A DNA stretch of 64,000 bases from Rhizophagus clarus (Eukaryota; Glomeromycota; Glomeromycetes; Glomerales; Glomeraceae): the NCBI GenBank assembly GCA_015698045.1, contig BLAL01000158.1, positions 496,001 through 560,000 on the forward strand. Reading direction: 5' to 3'. The notes below the pieces were generated by a model, which was not told where the DNA came from, searched no databases, and saw only the letters and a program-made list of their open reading frames with translations. Position 1 is the stretch's first letter. The number at the start of each line of letters is the position of its first letter. Positions 12,601 to 25,000 of this stretch are shown here, one piece after another. Made by a program: the position numbers and the translations under genes.

Positions 12601-13696
12601 TGGTTGGATTTCTAAACATAACGGGTAAGATAATCTTCAGTTTACTGGCATCTTCTTCATTTACTATATGTTTCATAGAATCATGATTTTTTTTTGTTTG
12701 TGCTGCTTTTTTTAATAAATACTCTGCATATTTTTGAAGATCATTTGCGAATTTGATTAGAGATGGCTTTAAGAAAGTGAAGCATGGGTGCTCAATCCAA
12801 GACATTTTAAGATAAGCAGTTAAATTTTGATTATGAAAATTTAACTCATCATAAGTAAATAAAGGGCGCCCTTTTTTGTCTTTTACTGGATCAAAACGAT
12901 CAACAAATTGAGAAAATTCTGCTGGTATTGTATATTTACTATTAAATGTTTTACTTTCACATTTGTCAACATACCACAAAGCATTAGATAATTCTCTAAT
13001 AAATTTTTTCCTGTAGATACAGCATCGCAAGTCTATCCACCTTTATGAAAAGAAATATAAGAAAGAATATCCAGTTTTAATTTGTCATTCATCTTAGGAT
13101 TTTGCGAAAAAGTAAAAGTAGGTAGATGGCGTTCTTTTGCAGCATTTTTCAAAATATCAAATGCACTAGCCGGTTGAGATTTGTTTTTATCTGAGAAAAT
13201 TTTTATATGGAATATGAAAAGACTACCAAAAATACTAACTATGTCACTAATTACACATCCTAGCTCAACCTCGTCTCCAGTTTGTTCTTTTGCTTCTGAA
13301 CAACGCACTTCTATCTTTTCTAGTATTTCTTCTTTTAGCTGCGGAACATATTGATCAACTATATGTTCAAATAAGCCTTGAATAGTCAAATTTTCTTTAA
13401 CATTGATTATTTTCCATGGAAATAAAGTAACATGGCCATTTAATATTCTTATCTTGGCAACAGTCATTTTTTTATTTAAGCTGTTTACGTGTAAAATAAT
13501 GATAATGCGTGAGAAAGATATAGAATGATATTAATGATCATAATGATCATCCAAAAAATTTCCTTTAATTATATTAGCCAATTAAATTCAAGAATGTTTT
13601 ATATAAAATTTTTTGACCAATAAAAAAAAATCTGACTGCCGATCTTAAAATACCAAATGATCGGAAAGAGAACCATTTTTTTATATTTGTGTCGCC
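9620..13696 (-). mobile_element. 4.08 kb DNA transposon with GGCG termini and TTA target duplication
   Basis: Terminal inverted repeats of about 32 bases begin GGCGTAACAAATA at 9620 and, read inward from the right end, GGCGACACAAATA; both continue to TGGTTCTCTTT with few mismatches. TTA flanks both ends (9617-9619, 13697-13699). It carries one multi-exon transposase gene on the minus strand and lies inside the Plavaka-like gene, whose frame resumes at 13700. Three-base TTA duplications fit PIF/Harbinger, CACTA or Zator, but the transposase does not look like Harbinger to me. Superfamily left open. Confidence 0.85.
9942..13467 (-). pseudogene. Four-exon DDE-type transposase gene, nearly intact
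   Basis: Exon blocks are 13467-13034 and 13030-12507 (probably one exon with a one-base slip near 13031), then 12441-10857 and 10772-9942, with GT-AG introns at 12506-12442 and 10856-10773. The catalytic region is in the third block: WLVFLDDKHR, then LYTDGGPDHK, then SWKNLVERIMS. This looks like an RNase H-fold DDE/D core with the last acid in the ERIMS segment. The C-terminus has two small Cys clusters (CVECNK, and CSVC with CREC) and a Lys/Arg-rich tail that may be a nuclear signal. Stops interrupt the frame at 12060 (TGA) and at about 10538 (TAG); both fit C-to-T changes. About 1,150 residues would be expected. I recognise this pattern from fungi and some aquatic animals but not under a family name. 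Confidence 0.75.
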
Positions 13697-14091
13697 TTAT
13701 AGAAGCTAATTTTATAATCTAATAGGATATATGTAAAAAAATATTCAAAGACCAAGATTCCATCAATTTTTGTTTGACATTGAATTAACTATATTTTTAT
13801 TTTATTTTATATTAATTTATTATGTAATAAAAAACATAAAAATGAAATTACAATAAACAATAAAATTGCTATGTATCTTTAAATCAGTATCAAGCTCTTC
13901 TTGTTGTATATAATAAAAATAAGTGATGATAATCATTTAGTCATATCATATCTTCACATTCAAAATAGATTCTATTTTGATTAAAAAGCAGAGTAATCAA
14001 CTTAATTATATCATTATTGTCGGTAATAGAATTCAGATAACATTAACTGAAATATTTGAATCTGTACAGATTACAATATTACTGAATATAT

Positions 14092-14874
14092 GGGGTTTTT
14101 GCAATAAAAAGATACGAAACTCAAAAAATTTTTTAAATTTACTTTATATACTAATTATGATTTTTATACTAAAATAAGTGTAAATTTAAGGGTAGAGTGT
14201 ATTTACGCCACAACATATATATGATTTTAGACTAAAAAATGTAGATCATCACGTGACCCAAAATGAGCAAAATTTATGATTTCTCGCAAACTACCATATA
14301 AATTTTGTTAAATACACATTTAAAAAGAGTATAAACATGCGCTTCATTTATTTAGTGTTTAACCATTTACTATTAGTCTTTTTGAATGTATTTAGACTTT
14401 TAAAATCAAATATGACTAATAATAAAAAAATAAAATAGTATTAATAAAAAATTTTATTTGAATAAGTAAATGCACAATGATTTTTTGACATAAATATTCT
14501 TTTTTATTATACTATTAACTTGTAAGGTTTCATAAGTTTAAAGTTAATTTGAAGATATGTTCTCTAGGTGATTTGCAACTTACCATAGGAGATTCGCAAT
14601 TTAATGACGACTTCATAGTGTAATATTTTGTTATAAGCCTTATTTGTATTATACTTTACTAAAGTTTATTTGAAAGACAGAAACTCTAGCTTTCTAAAGA
14701 ATACTTTTAAACAGTTTTTCATAAAATATTAAGTGAGTTTTCCTTGTAGCGAAGTAAAAAAAAAAATGATTTTTTTTTTAGCTATATGATCAGTCATATC
14801 GATCCCTTTACCCTTAATATTAATTAAATTTTTATTTTTTTTTAAGTTTCATACCTTTCTATTGTAAAGACCTC
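14092..14874. mobile_element. Miniature element with ATAT flanks, interrupted
   Basis: The ends are inverted repeats: GGGGTTTTTGCAATA on the left, GAGGTCTTTACAATAG read inward from the right. They are flanked by ATAT (14088-14091, 14875-14878). A compact, uninterrupted copy of the same family lies at 63385-63539. The extra length here is the TTAA element at 14190-14813. Confidence 0.8.
14190..14813. mobile_element. Non-autonomous element with TTAA target duplication
   Basis: Starts GGGTAGAG and ends CTTTACCC, flanked on both sides by TTAA (14186-14189, 14814-14817). The host miniature element is uninterrupted in its sister copy at 63.4 kb, which gives the empty site directly. TTAA targets are typical of piggyBac and Kolobok. 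No coding frame inside. Confidence 0.8.
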
Positions 14875-15510
14875 ATATAAATATCCAGTCCTCTAAATTA
14901 AATATTATTATAATATAAATAATTTAATTTATATTAATTAGTTTTTAACATTAGTGTATCATATTAAATGATCTTTTTTTTTGTTTGTGAAATTGGTAAA
15001 AAATAATTTAGTGCAACAATTTACAGAGGATGGATATATATATAATTACAGTGGAAAGTCCACTATTAATTATTATTTTGCTAATAAAAATTGAAAATTA
15101 TGTAAATTTTTATAATTAAAAAAAATTAACAAAATTTTTCTTTACTAGTAATTATATATAATAAAGTAATTATTAGCTAAAGTTGCCTGCCAAAACTAAG
15201 GAATTTTAACATATCAAAATTGTCAAAACTATTTCGACATTTTGACATTGACCTTCTAATTTGTTGAAATACCAAAATAATTTCGACATGTCAAAACTAT
15301 TTTGATGTTTCGATGTAGTATATCATATGATATACTTATAGTTTCAGCACTCACTAATCTGCAGTTTGCAGATTTCTGATCAATTTTGATATCGATCATA
15401 TGAGCTAATTTACTGATCATAGATAATCCTTTTTTTTTGAAAAAAAAATGGTTACAGTTTTTTTTTAAACTGGATAAAAAAAAAATTTATTTTTATTTTT
15501 TTTTCTTTAG

Positions 15511-16060
15511 GTTGACAGACTTCTTAGATGAACCCAAACTTGGAATGTACGCAAGTAAGTTAGTGGAGGAATGGGAAGGGATTTTTTTTTAATATATTGA
15601 AAAAACATACTAACATTTCTTCTACATATTTCTTTTTTTCTTTAGGTTGCTGAACTTCTTAAACGAATCTAGACTTGAAATGTATGCAAGTAAGTTAGTG
15701 GAGAGTGGAAGGGGATTTTTTTTTTAATATATTGAAGAAATATACTAACGTTTCTTCTATTTCTTTTTTTTTTCTTTAGATTGTCAGACTTCTTGAATGA
15801 ACCCAGACTTGAAATGTACACAAGTAAGTTAATGGGGAGTGAAAGGAGATTTTTTTTTAATATACTAAAGAAACATACTAACATTTTTTCTATTTCTTTT
15901 TTTTTTCTTTAGATTGCTGGACTTCTTGAATGAACCTGGACTTGAAATATACGTAAGTAAATTTAATGGAAAGTAAGAGGAATTTTTTTAATATATTAAA
16001 AGAAACATACTAATGTTTCTTTTTTATAGATGAATCCGGTTAATAAAATTTTTATATTAT
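15511..16060 (+). repeat. Tandem array of four exon-like units with splice signals
   Basis: Four 44-base blocks (15511-15554, 15646-15689, 15780-15823, 15913-15956) repeat every 133-135 bases. Each follows a pyrimidine run ending TTTCTTTAG and is followed by GTAAGTTA or GTAAATTT; an ACTAAC or ACTAAT branch-like word lies 25-40 bases before each acceptor. One frame of each block encodes a variant of LxDFLNEPxLEMY. Because 44 is not a multiple of three, joining the blocks does not keep that frame. A fifth acceptor lies at about 16030. The same block family appears inverted at 60.36-60.75 kb. Confidence 0.75.
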
Positions 16061-16804
16061 AAGCAAAAATATAAAAACTTTTTTTTAAATGTAATAATTT
16101 ATTATTTAATTCAGAAGTCAATTTCAATTATAACAATAAAATAAAGTATTGCAATAAATTTTAGTTTTTTACATGTTTAATTTTAAATTTTTTTTTACTA
16201 AATTTTTAATATGCATGCTATATGGCCGGGATGTTACAAATTACAATTAATCTATTAAACTTGTATTAAACTTGTATCAAACTTTATCAATATCTATATA
16301 AACTTTATTAATTAGGATTATTCAATTTTAAATCAAATTGTGAATAAAATCTTAATATTTTATATATCATGAGAGTGATGTTTTAATTTTAACAATTTTG
16401 ACAAGGCCCCTGAATATGAAGATATCACATTAAGATAACTGATTTGTACACTTTGGGAATAATTTCTCTAAGTAACATAAGTGTAACCATGTATACTTTA
16501 GCCATTTTGATACTAGTAACATAGTAAATATCATATCAATTATCATGACGAGGTTCCAATTATCACATTCAGGGGCTGTATTTTGACATGCTGAAACTAT
16601 TTTAGTAATTTTGTACAATTTTGGCAATTTTGACATGTCGAAACTATTCTGGCATTTCGGCATTTTGACATATTTTTAGTTTCAATATTTCGACATTGGC
16701 CTATTGAGTTTCAGCAGACAACTTTATTATTAGCATAACATCTAAGGTTGTTTGTCAAAATCCATTTGACCTAACGTGAAATGCTAAAACTCATACATAG
16801 TATC

Positions 16805-16950
16805 AAAATGCCAAAATGCTAAAACTGTTGAAACTATTAAAACTGCTGAAACTGTTGAAATACCAAAATGCTGAAACAGTTTTAGCAGTTTCAGAAGTTT
16901 TAGCATTTCGGCATTTTAGCAGTTTTGGCAGTTTTAGCATTTTGACATAG
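16805..16950. repeat. Foldback of GCTAAAACTG/CAGTTTTAGC words
   Basis: Two arms of about 70 bases meet near 16878 and are roughly reverse complements, both made of AAAATGCTGAAAC-like words. The 8.9 kb hAT element is inserted at its right edge. Confidence 0.6.
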
Positions 16951-17326
16951 TTTTGGCTAATGGTTAAATCTGTGGATGACCTATCCAGATACTTATACAG
17001 ATATATGAATATCTGGATGATAATTTTCAGTCACAGATAAATTTTACAGATTTTACAGATATTTTTGGATAAATACAGATATTTATATATCATATAATGA
17101 TACGATCTTATGATTATGTGACTTTTATTATCTTTACGATATCTCCTTAAAATTAGATTATTTGTCACTTTTTTTGCATGATACGTATTTTTCTTTGTCT
17201 TTTTTTTTTATATTAGGTATTAAAACATGATATATAACAATAAAAATCTCAATGATATTACATTTAATGAGGCTGGTGTTTCAGAAGATAAAGCCAAAAA
17301 TTCACAAAATATTTTAAAAGATAATA

Positions 17327-17624
17327 GGACCCCCAGACATTACTGATAGAACTCATAATTATGAAAAAAAGCAAATTGATGTGAAATTTAGATGCTAAAA
17401 AATATGTTTTTTGCAATTTTCTCGTCAACTAATAATCCAAATTGGATGAACTTTTTTTTTGAAATGTAGCTCTCAATGAGATCTACAAAATAAAAAAAAA
17501 GTTTATCAAAATTGGCTAAATAGATGGCGAGATATTCTTAAAATACCAAAAGAGCAAATTGGCTTAATTTTGAGAAAAATGGGTAAAAAAAAAATGTGAG
17601 TTATTTTAGTAATGTCTGGAATCT
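17327..17624. mobile_element. Mutator-like miniature element, copy 1
   Basis: Ends are inverted repeats centred on CCAGACATTACT. Flanked by the 9-base direct repeat AAGATAATA (17318-17326 and 17625-17633). The reverse complement is found at 31417-31710. No coding capacity. Confidence 0.8.
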
Positions 17625-17939
17625 AAGATAATAAATGAAAAGCTGAAAAAAAACTTACAGCATAATAAAAATACTCCAATAACTATAAGTGAAGAAGATT
17701 TAATAATAACTTAGCAGAAACTTTTAAAATCAAAATTATGTCATTACCAAATTGAAATTATATCATAAACCTCATAACCAAGGTCTAGCTACGATATGGT
17801 TTTATATTCTTACGACAAGTTTAAGTGAATCGTATGTATAAGGTTGACACATATTAAGGAAATCGTCACTTGATTTAATTAGATCGTACAAAAATCATAT
17901 CAAGATTAATAAAATTATATTCAATGTATATTATAAATA

Positions 17940-18150
17940 TATTGAAGTTGTATTTAATGTATAATAAAATTATATTTAATACATATAAAAATTATGTTTA
18001 ATGTATATATAAGTCATATTTAATATATCGTAAATTTGCATTTAATTTATAATAAGTTACATTTAACATATCGTAAATTTATATTTAATATATCGTAGAT
18101 TTGCATTTAATATGTATTAAAGTTACATTAAATGTATATTAAAGTCAAAG
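17940..18150. repeat. Short degenerate tandem repeats of TTTAATATATCGTAAATTT type
   Basis: Roughly 25-35 base units built on ATTTAATRTAT and ATATCGTAAATTT follow one another. Nothing else is seen here. Confidence 0.5.
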
Positions 18151-18899
18151 TTAATTTCTATTTTTAATGCCGCAAATAAATCATAAGTATTCTATAGTTT
18201 TGATTATTACTATATGTCAAAAAATTAATAAAAATATGATATTATTATCTATTAAATTCAAGATTGTTAATAACAAGACTGCCGAATTACTTGGATTAAA
18301 AAAAAACTTCAAACTTACTTTAAATAAATTAAATTTTGTAAGTTATTTTTCAAACCTGTTTTGGATTTCAATATCTAGTTTAAGCTGATTTTCTTATAAA
18401 AAAAGAAGGGAAAAAAATTAAAAGCGTTTTTTAAAATTCTGATCTTTAAACAAAGTTCAAAATTTATCTATTGGAGACTAGTATCCAACTTTGGAGCCAA
18501 ATTCTAAATGAAAAAAAAAAAAAAAACATTTTTTTAAAAAGCTTCAATAAAAACTTTATCTGAAAGCAAATTGAAGCTGATTTCTCTAAAAAAAAAAAAA
18601 TGATTTTTTTTTAAATTTCAAAATATATATAAAAGTTTTAAAATTTTTTTTCAAAAACTTAGCTGAGGTTTGAAACCAAAGTTTAATTGAATCCAAAAAA
18701 TCTCCATCGAATATATCATGATTAAAAAAAAGAAAGATGAACAGTTCATTAGAATAAATGTATTAAGAGAAAACTTCTTTCTTATCAAATTCTCACGTAT
18801 TATAACTAAGCTATTTACAAAAATACAATCAATTAGAAACAGTTGGTTAAAAGAAATAAAAAGAAAAAAAAGCTTAACTAAAACCCACCAAAATTTTTA

Positions 18900-20000
18900 T
18901 TCATCCAAAGTCTGATGTTTAAAAAAAAAGAAAAAAAAGGGAATAATCTCACCGAATTTTTCTATGCATCCAAAGAACTAAAGAACAAACCATCTAAAAA
19001 AAAGAAAAGAAATTAGTAAAAAAAACTATGTATAAAAAGTTGAACTGAAATCAATGCCTAAAGATAGTAAAAATACTTAATGAACGATTTGTTTAAAAAA
19101 AAGATAATTTTTTTAAAAATCCTAACGATATTCACATCTGGATCACCTAAAAAGAAATAATAAAACATTAATAATAACTGTTTCATTAAAAAATATATTT
19201 AAATAAAATATTGGTTCTTATATATCAATTCCTTCATTATTAGCAACTATTTTTTTCTTCAAAATTTACCGGAACTGATTCCTAATCCTTTTTTGAAAAT
19301 CTTTATTATTCTCTGTCTGATATTTTTGGTTAGCAAAAACTAAGGTTGATCGTCTAAGAAAAAAAACAAACAAACTGTTAATATTTGTTAAAATGTTAAA
19401 ATAAAAAACATAGATTCAAAAATAACCAACCTAAAGAAAATATTAAAATATTAGTAAATGTTCCATCCTTAAACCAAAAAAAAATACTGACTTTAATTAA
19501 AGAATACTTAAAAAATTCTTTCCATACTGAACTCACATTCAAAAAGAGTTGAAAAGATACCTAAAATAATAAAAAACAAAGTCACTGGTTATCACTTTGT
19601 TAAAATAGAAAGGTTAAGAGAATAAACAAACATATTGTAATTATGCATCCAAAGATCTTGAAGGAAAAACTGCCTAAAAAAAGAGAAAATAAAATATTAT
19701 TCTAACGTTTTGTCAAAAAGCAATTAAAAGTAATACGAAATTAAAATATACTTATTAGAAAATTAAATTTAAAATTACGCATTTAGTTAACTTACGTGTT
19801 TAGTTAAATTTAAAGTTAAATTTTAAAGTGTAAATTTTAAACAGAAAGTTTAATTTTAATTATCTATTAAAATTTATACTAAAAATATAATAATTTACAC
19901 CGTAATTTAAAATATTTCGATCTAACAAAAAAAAAATAATATATTTTGATTAAAAAAAATAATAATATATATTTTTAATTATATATACTGTTTTTAATTT
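18900..20000 (-). repeat. Degenerate exon-like array, minus strand
   Basis: Several blocks on the plus strand begin with CCTAAAAAA followed by AACATTAATAA or ATTAGTAAATG, which on the minus strand read as branch-like word, pyrimidine run and TTTAGG. Spacing is about 110-150 bases. More decayed than the 53-60 kb arrays, so the call is tentative. It lies inside the hAT element. Confidence 0.45.
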
Positions 20001-20739
20001 ATTTATAAAATCTTAATTGTTCATTATTGCAATACAATAGAGTTTATTATTATATTATTTAAATTTTCTTTACAATCAATCTCCTTTTTTCCTTACAACT
20101 TGAAAGTCTTCATTATTATTTATAACTTTTATTACATTTTTTCTTATATGCAATTCTTTAAAATTTACATTAGAATTTTTTTTTATAATTATAAATTTGT
20201 TTTAACATTATCATTGCCTCCTAAAAATACTACCCGAGGTCAAAAGAAAAAACAAAATGTTATCTTTATTGCTACCCCTACCGCGTGACTTAAAACTTTA
20301 CTGATTGGTTAATTTTTAACTTAAAATTTTTTGCATAAAAAATATTTTTGTAAGAATAAATTATTGATAAATAAAATTTGACATAATTTAGAAAAACTTT
20401 AGTAACTTTTTTATCAAAATTTATATTGTATCCAGTACTTTTTAGTTAATTATTTACTAAATATATGTTATAGATAAACAATTATTTAGTTTACAGTACC
20501 GTCTAGCACTACTTATAGTATCCCAGTAGTATCCTCCTTTATGCATACCACCAGTGACTCAATATATCAAATATGTAATATACAGATTTATTCAATACTT
20601 AAAAATCACCATATTTAATTATTATTATATAAATAAACTTTAAAGTCTCGTATATTAAATCCTTTTAGTACTGTTAAGATGAAAATTGTACCCAGTGTAA
20701 TATTCAAATTTTAAACTGGATAAGATATATAATAAATGA

Positions 20740-21390
20740 AATAAAAAGGAATGAAGTAAAAATAAAAAAGAAATGAAAGGAAAACAAAAGGAGGTAGTTA
20801 AGAAAGATAAAAAAAGAATAAAGAGAAGTAAAAAGGAATCAGAAAAAGAGAGAAGGAGGAACAAAAAGATGATGAAAGAGGCAATGAGGAACAATAGGAT
20901 AATAAAAAGGGCAATGTAGAACAAAAGGATAATGAAAAGAGCGATCAAAAACAAAAGAATGGTGAAAGGATGTTCAAGAATGAAAAGGGAACAAAAAATG
21001 ATAAAGAATGAAAGGAGGAGCAGAAGAAAGGAGCGATCAAAGATAAAAGAAATGAAAAAAACAATAAAGAACAAAAAGGAATAACAGAAAGATAAAGAAC
21101 AAAGGGAATGAAAAAAATGAACAAAGATGAAATAATGATAAAAGGAGCAATTAATGATAGAAGGAAAGCGAAATATACATTCATGAAGAATAAAAGGGAG
21201 ATGAAAGAACATAAAAAGGGAACAAAGAGAATGATAAAGGATGAAAGGGAAAACAAAAGAAACAAAAGGGATTAAACAATAAAGAATGAATGAAAAATGA
21301 AATAAAAAAAGCGAAGTCCAAAATGAAATGAAGAAATAAAATCGAAAGGTTTAACAAAAAAAAGAAAGAAAAGATGGTTAATTAAAGGAG
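20740..21390. repeat. Polypurine tract (plus strand), about 650 bases
   Basis: Almost uninterrupted A/G sequence with scattered T and C, based on AATGAAARGAACAAAA words. Long minus-strand open frames here (about 20655-21265) are Phe/Ser/Leu-rich by-products of the base bias, not genes. Confidence 0.75.
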
Positions 21391-21419
21391 ACAAATTTTT
21401 AAAGGTTCAAAGTGTCATA

Positions 21420-21575
21420 AACTTACCACTGTTTATCAGGATTCTGATGTCAAAATCTAAAGCTGTCAAAAACTGAAAAGAATAACCTACAAAAGAGTGT
21501 TAATATTAATTAATGAAAAAAAAATGACAATGTTAAAAAGAAACTTACCAGAAGTCCCCCAAAGCTAAGAAAAGA
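21420..21575 (-). repeat. Two exon-like units with splice signals, minus strand
   Basis: On the minus strand a 16-base block ending ACTTCTG is followed by GTAAGTTTC. About 60 bases later a CTTTTGTAG acceptor opens a 58-base block that ends in another GTAAGTTTA. The layout matches the mini-exon arrays elsewhere. Inside the hAT element, next to the polypurine tract. Confidence 0.55.
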
Positions 21576-22094
21576 AGAATATTAGTCAATGCTATAATTA
21601 ATAAAAAATAACGTTAAAAAATAAAATATAACAAAAGTAAAAGCATCAAAATTTTTTTTTTAAAAAAAAAATTGCATATGTAATATATGATAGGGTGGCA
21701 AATAAATCATGTGTGGTTTTTCTTAATAACATATTTTATTATTATTGTACTTGTTATTTTTTTCTATAAAAAGCATATTATTATATTATATTCACAAATA
21801 TTATATTAAAAGTGTTAGATAATTTCAGTTTAATAAATATAATAATAAGATTATTATTTAATCAATAAAGAAATTGGTAGATTTGTTGTTAAGTGATATT
21901 TAATGGTTCAAAAAAATATAATAGATTAATTGTTTCGGCTATGTTATAATTATATTTACTATCTGTTTAAGAACAAGTTACAACTTTGAAAAGATGTTGA
22001 AAAGGTGTGTCATCGATAGTTTTACGAGATAGTTTGACACTTTTATCGTCACATATCTGATACCAGATCATTGTGATTTAATAGCGATTACTTG

Positions 22095-25000
22095 ACTGCA
22101 TAGTAGCAAATCATGGGTTTCTGCAAAGAAACCTAATGGTAAGCCGCTTAAAATTAATCTAAAAATTGTTGAACTTTCTTTAATTCCAAATGCACTACCA
22201 CCTGGAAACAGTTGGATATGGTTTTATTTTGATCAATTTGTTCCAATACTACTGTATAAAAGAATTGTTAAATGTTTAGTTGAAGTGTAAGAAGAAAATG
22301 GAATAAAAGAGTGTGGTTATATAATGGGAACTGATAGTTCAACAGGAAATTTCATTTTACACTTGGCTTGTAAGCCTATAACAAAACAAACTCATAAAAA
22401 AAAACAAGTAAAAAGTGGAAAAAAATAAGAAAGGGCATTGACAAACCATTATTCATATGTTTTGAACTAATCCAGATATTAAAAACTGACGTGATCAAAA
22501 ATTTATAGGAATTTTAGTAAAAGATCAATGACCTATTAGTATTTGGGATAATATTGGTTTTAGTGAATTTATTTATGAATTTGATCCTAATTACCAATTT
22601 CCAAGTGAAAAACAATCAAAAAACTTTTAGCTGAAGGCTATAATCAAATAAAAGAAGTTTTAACTCGTAAAATAGAAAAAGAAGTGATTTCATATTCTTT
22701 AACTATGGATTTATAGATAGCTAGAAATCAAAGTGGCTATTTGGAAGTTATTTGTTCATTTATAGATAATTCATTTCAATTATGAGAAACAACACTTGTA
22801 ATTCAATATTTGTCTTATCCACACATTGCAAATAATATTATTAAATTGCTTAATCAAATAATATACAATTGGAAACTTGATGAAAAAGTTCTTACCATTA
22901 CAACAGACAATACCTCCAACATGGTCCTTGTTGGTCAATTAATGAAAGATGTTATAAGATTGCCTTGTATGGTATATACTTTGCAACTGGTAGTGGATAA
23001 AGGACTAATATTAGCAGAAACCTTAGTACCAAGAGCTAAAAGACTTATGTTATTTTTTATCCCTAAAATAAACAGAAAAGCTAATTGAAATTCAAAAAAA
23101 AAGAGCGGCATTTACAAACAGATGTAAAACTATTTCTTATTATGGTACAGTTCATAACATAAATATCCAGAATTTTATCACGATATGTAAACATATAATA
23201 AATTTTAATTTTTTTACTTCAAATTTATTACATTAATAGTTTAAAATATGCAGATAAACATATGTCAAAAATCAATAATTTATTGTGTAACCATTTTTTT
23301 CTATGATCATGTTAATCTGATCTGACATATTATCTGCTAAATTAAAGAAAATGTTTTGATCGATGTTATCTCATTCCTGTTGAATTATGCCCTGAAAATC
23401 ATCTCCACTAAGTGATTTTTTTTTCATAATCCAATTATTGACCATTTTTTCTACATTTCCTTTAAGAATCGCCCATAGATTCTCAATAGGATTCAGGTCA
23501 AGTGAATTAGCCGGCCAATCAATAACTGAAATATCATTAATCACAAAAAATTGTTGAGTAAGCTTTGCAGTATGTGTAGGCGCATTATCTTGCTGAAATT
23601 TCCATCTATAATCAGCATGATAAGCATTAAGAAGTAATTGAAATTGAAGAATTTCACGGTATTTAGCAGAGTTCATTTTTTCTGTAAAAAGTGCAACTCC
23701 AATTGGTCCTTGACGGAAAAATGCATCCCCAAACATGCACTTTATATGGATGTTTTACCATAGAATGTGATGGATGTAAATTGCCAGCTTTGTAACGCAC
23801 AATTTGAATATTACAGAATATCTGAAACATACTTTCATCTGAAAAAATTGTGTAAGACCAGTCATCTTGGATGTGGTTTAAGGTCATTGAAGACAAGCTT
23901 CGACATGACTTGCCTTAAGAAAAGGAACAGGTCGTGGCTTACAAACAATATAATTAAGTTTATTTTTAAGCGTACATTGAACAGTTTGAGTTGATACATT
24001 AAGATTTGGATATAAATTATTCAGCTTTATGATCATTAGAGCCAAAGTTGTAGCATTGTCATTTTTAAGAAGACGACCAAAATATTGATGTTTTGTGAAA
24101 GAAAAAATAAGAGGACGGCCAGAAATGGGTAAATGCTTAACACTTCCTGTTTTTTTAGACGGTTAACAATATCATATACTGTAGACTTGGGAAAACCAGT
24201 TATTTTAATTATTTCAGAAGGTTTTCGTATGTTATTATCTCATAATTCCTTTATGGTTAACCGTTGTATTTCTAATTCCAAAGTGAGCGTCATGAATTTG
24301 TTTTACCTCTGATAAACAATCAGATAAGAATTTTTGTGTTTATATTTATATTTAAAAGGGGCTGGTAAATTTCTATTGTAGTTATTATTTTGATTGCACA
24401 TGACCTGGTGTGACAGCACTCCTTTATGTATAAAAACAAAAATTCTGGATATTTATGTCATAAACTATAGTTTATTATCCTAAAAATTATCTTATTAAAA
24501 ATAATTGTATTTTTATAGAATTTGGAAGAAAATGATTATTATTTGCAGATAATTTCAGACGTACCAATCAGATGGAATTTGTCTTATCTGTCTTGAATAA
24601 GACTATTAAAAATTCAAAATCTTATTGACATAATGGCAAGTTCACTTAGTGTTGATTCTAATCCACAAGTACAAAAAGATGGTAAAAGATTAAAAAAAAT
24701 TAATTTAGTTGATGAAGAGTGGAAAGCATTAAGAAGATTAACTAATATTCTTAAAAAGTTTGCAGAAGCTACTGATTTTTTAGGTGGTAGCACTTACATT
24801 ATTATTAGCTTTATACATCAAGCTTTACAAATAATTAAACAAGATATATGTACTACTTTTACTAATGAATAGATCAATATTGATCTTACTACTTTAGATA
24901 CAGTGTTTGATGAAGATGTTGAGTATGCGAATTCTCCAAAAGATGAAATTGATACTAGACATCCAAAAGGAAGAAAAATTTATATTGAAATGTCACAAGA

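Larger units (their letters stand above)
13700..15480. other. Gap with nested miniature elements
   Basis: The first roughly 100 bases, read on the minus strand, continue the interrupted Plavaka-like frame. The rest holds the two nested elements listed below, an ATCACGTGA word at 14248 and AT-rich filler. A 15.18-15.33 kb stretch repeats words such as CAAAACTATTTCGACAT, also found at 16.6 kb. Confidence 0.5.

Noticed and set aside
20655-21265. Two long overlapping minus-strand open frames rich in Phe, Leu and Ser
   Set aside because: They arise from a polypyrimidine strand with few stop codons; there is no domain, and the composition follows base bias.
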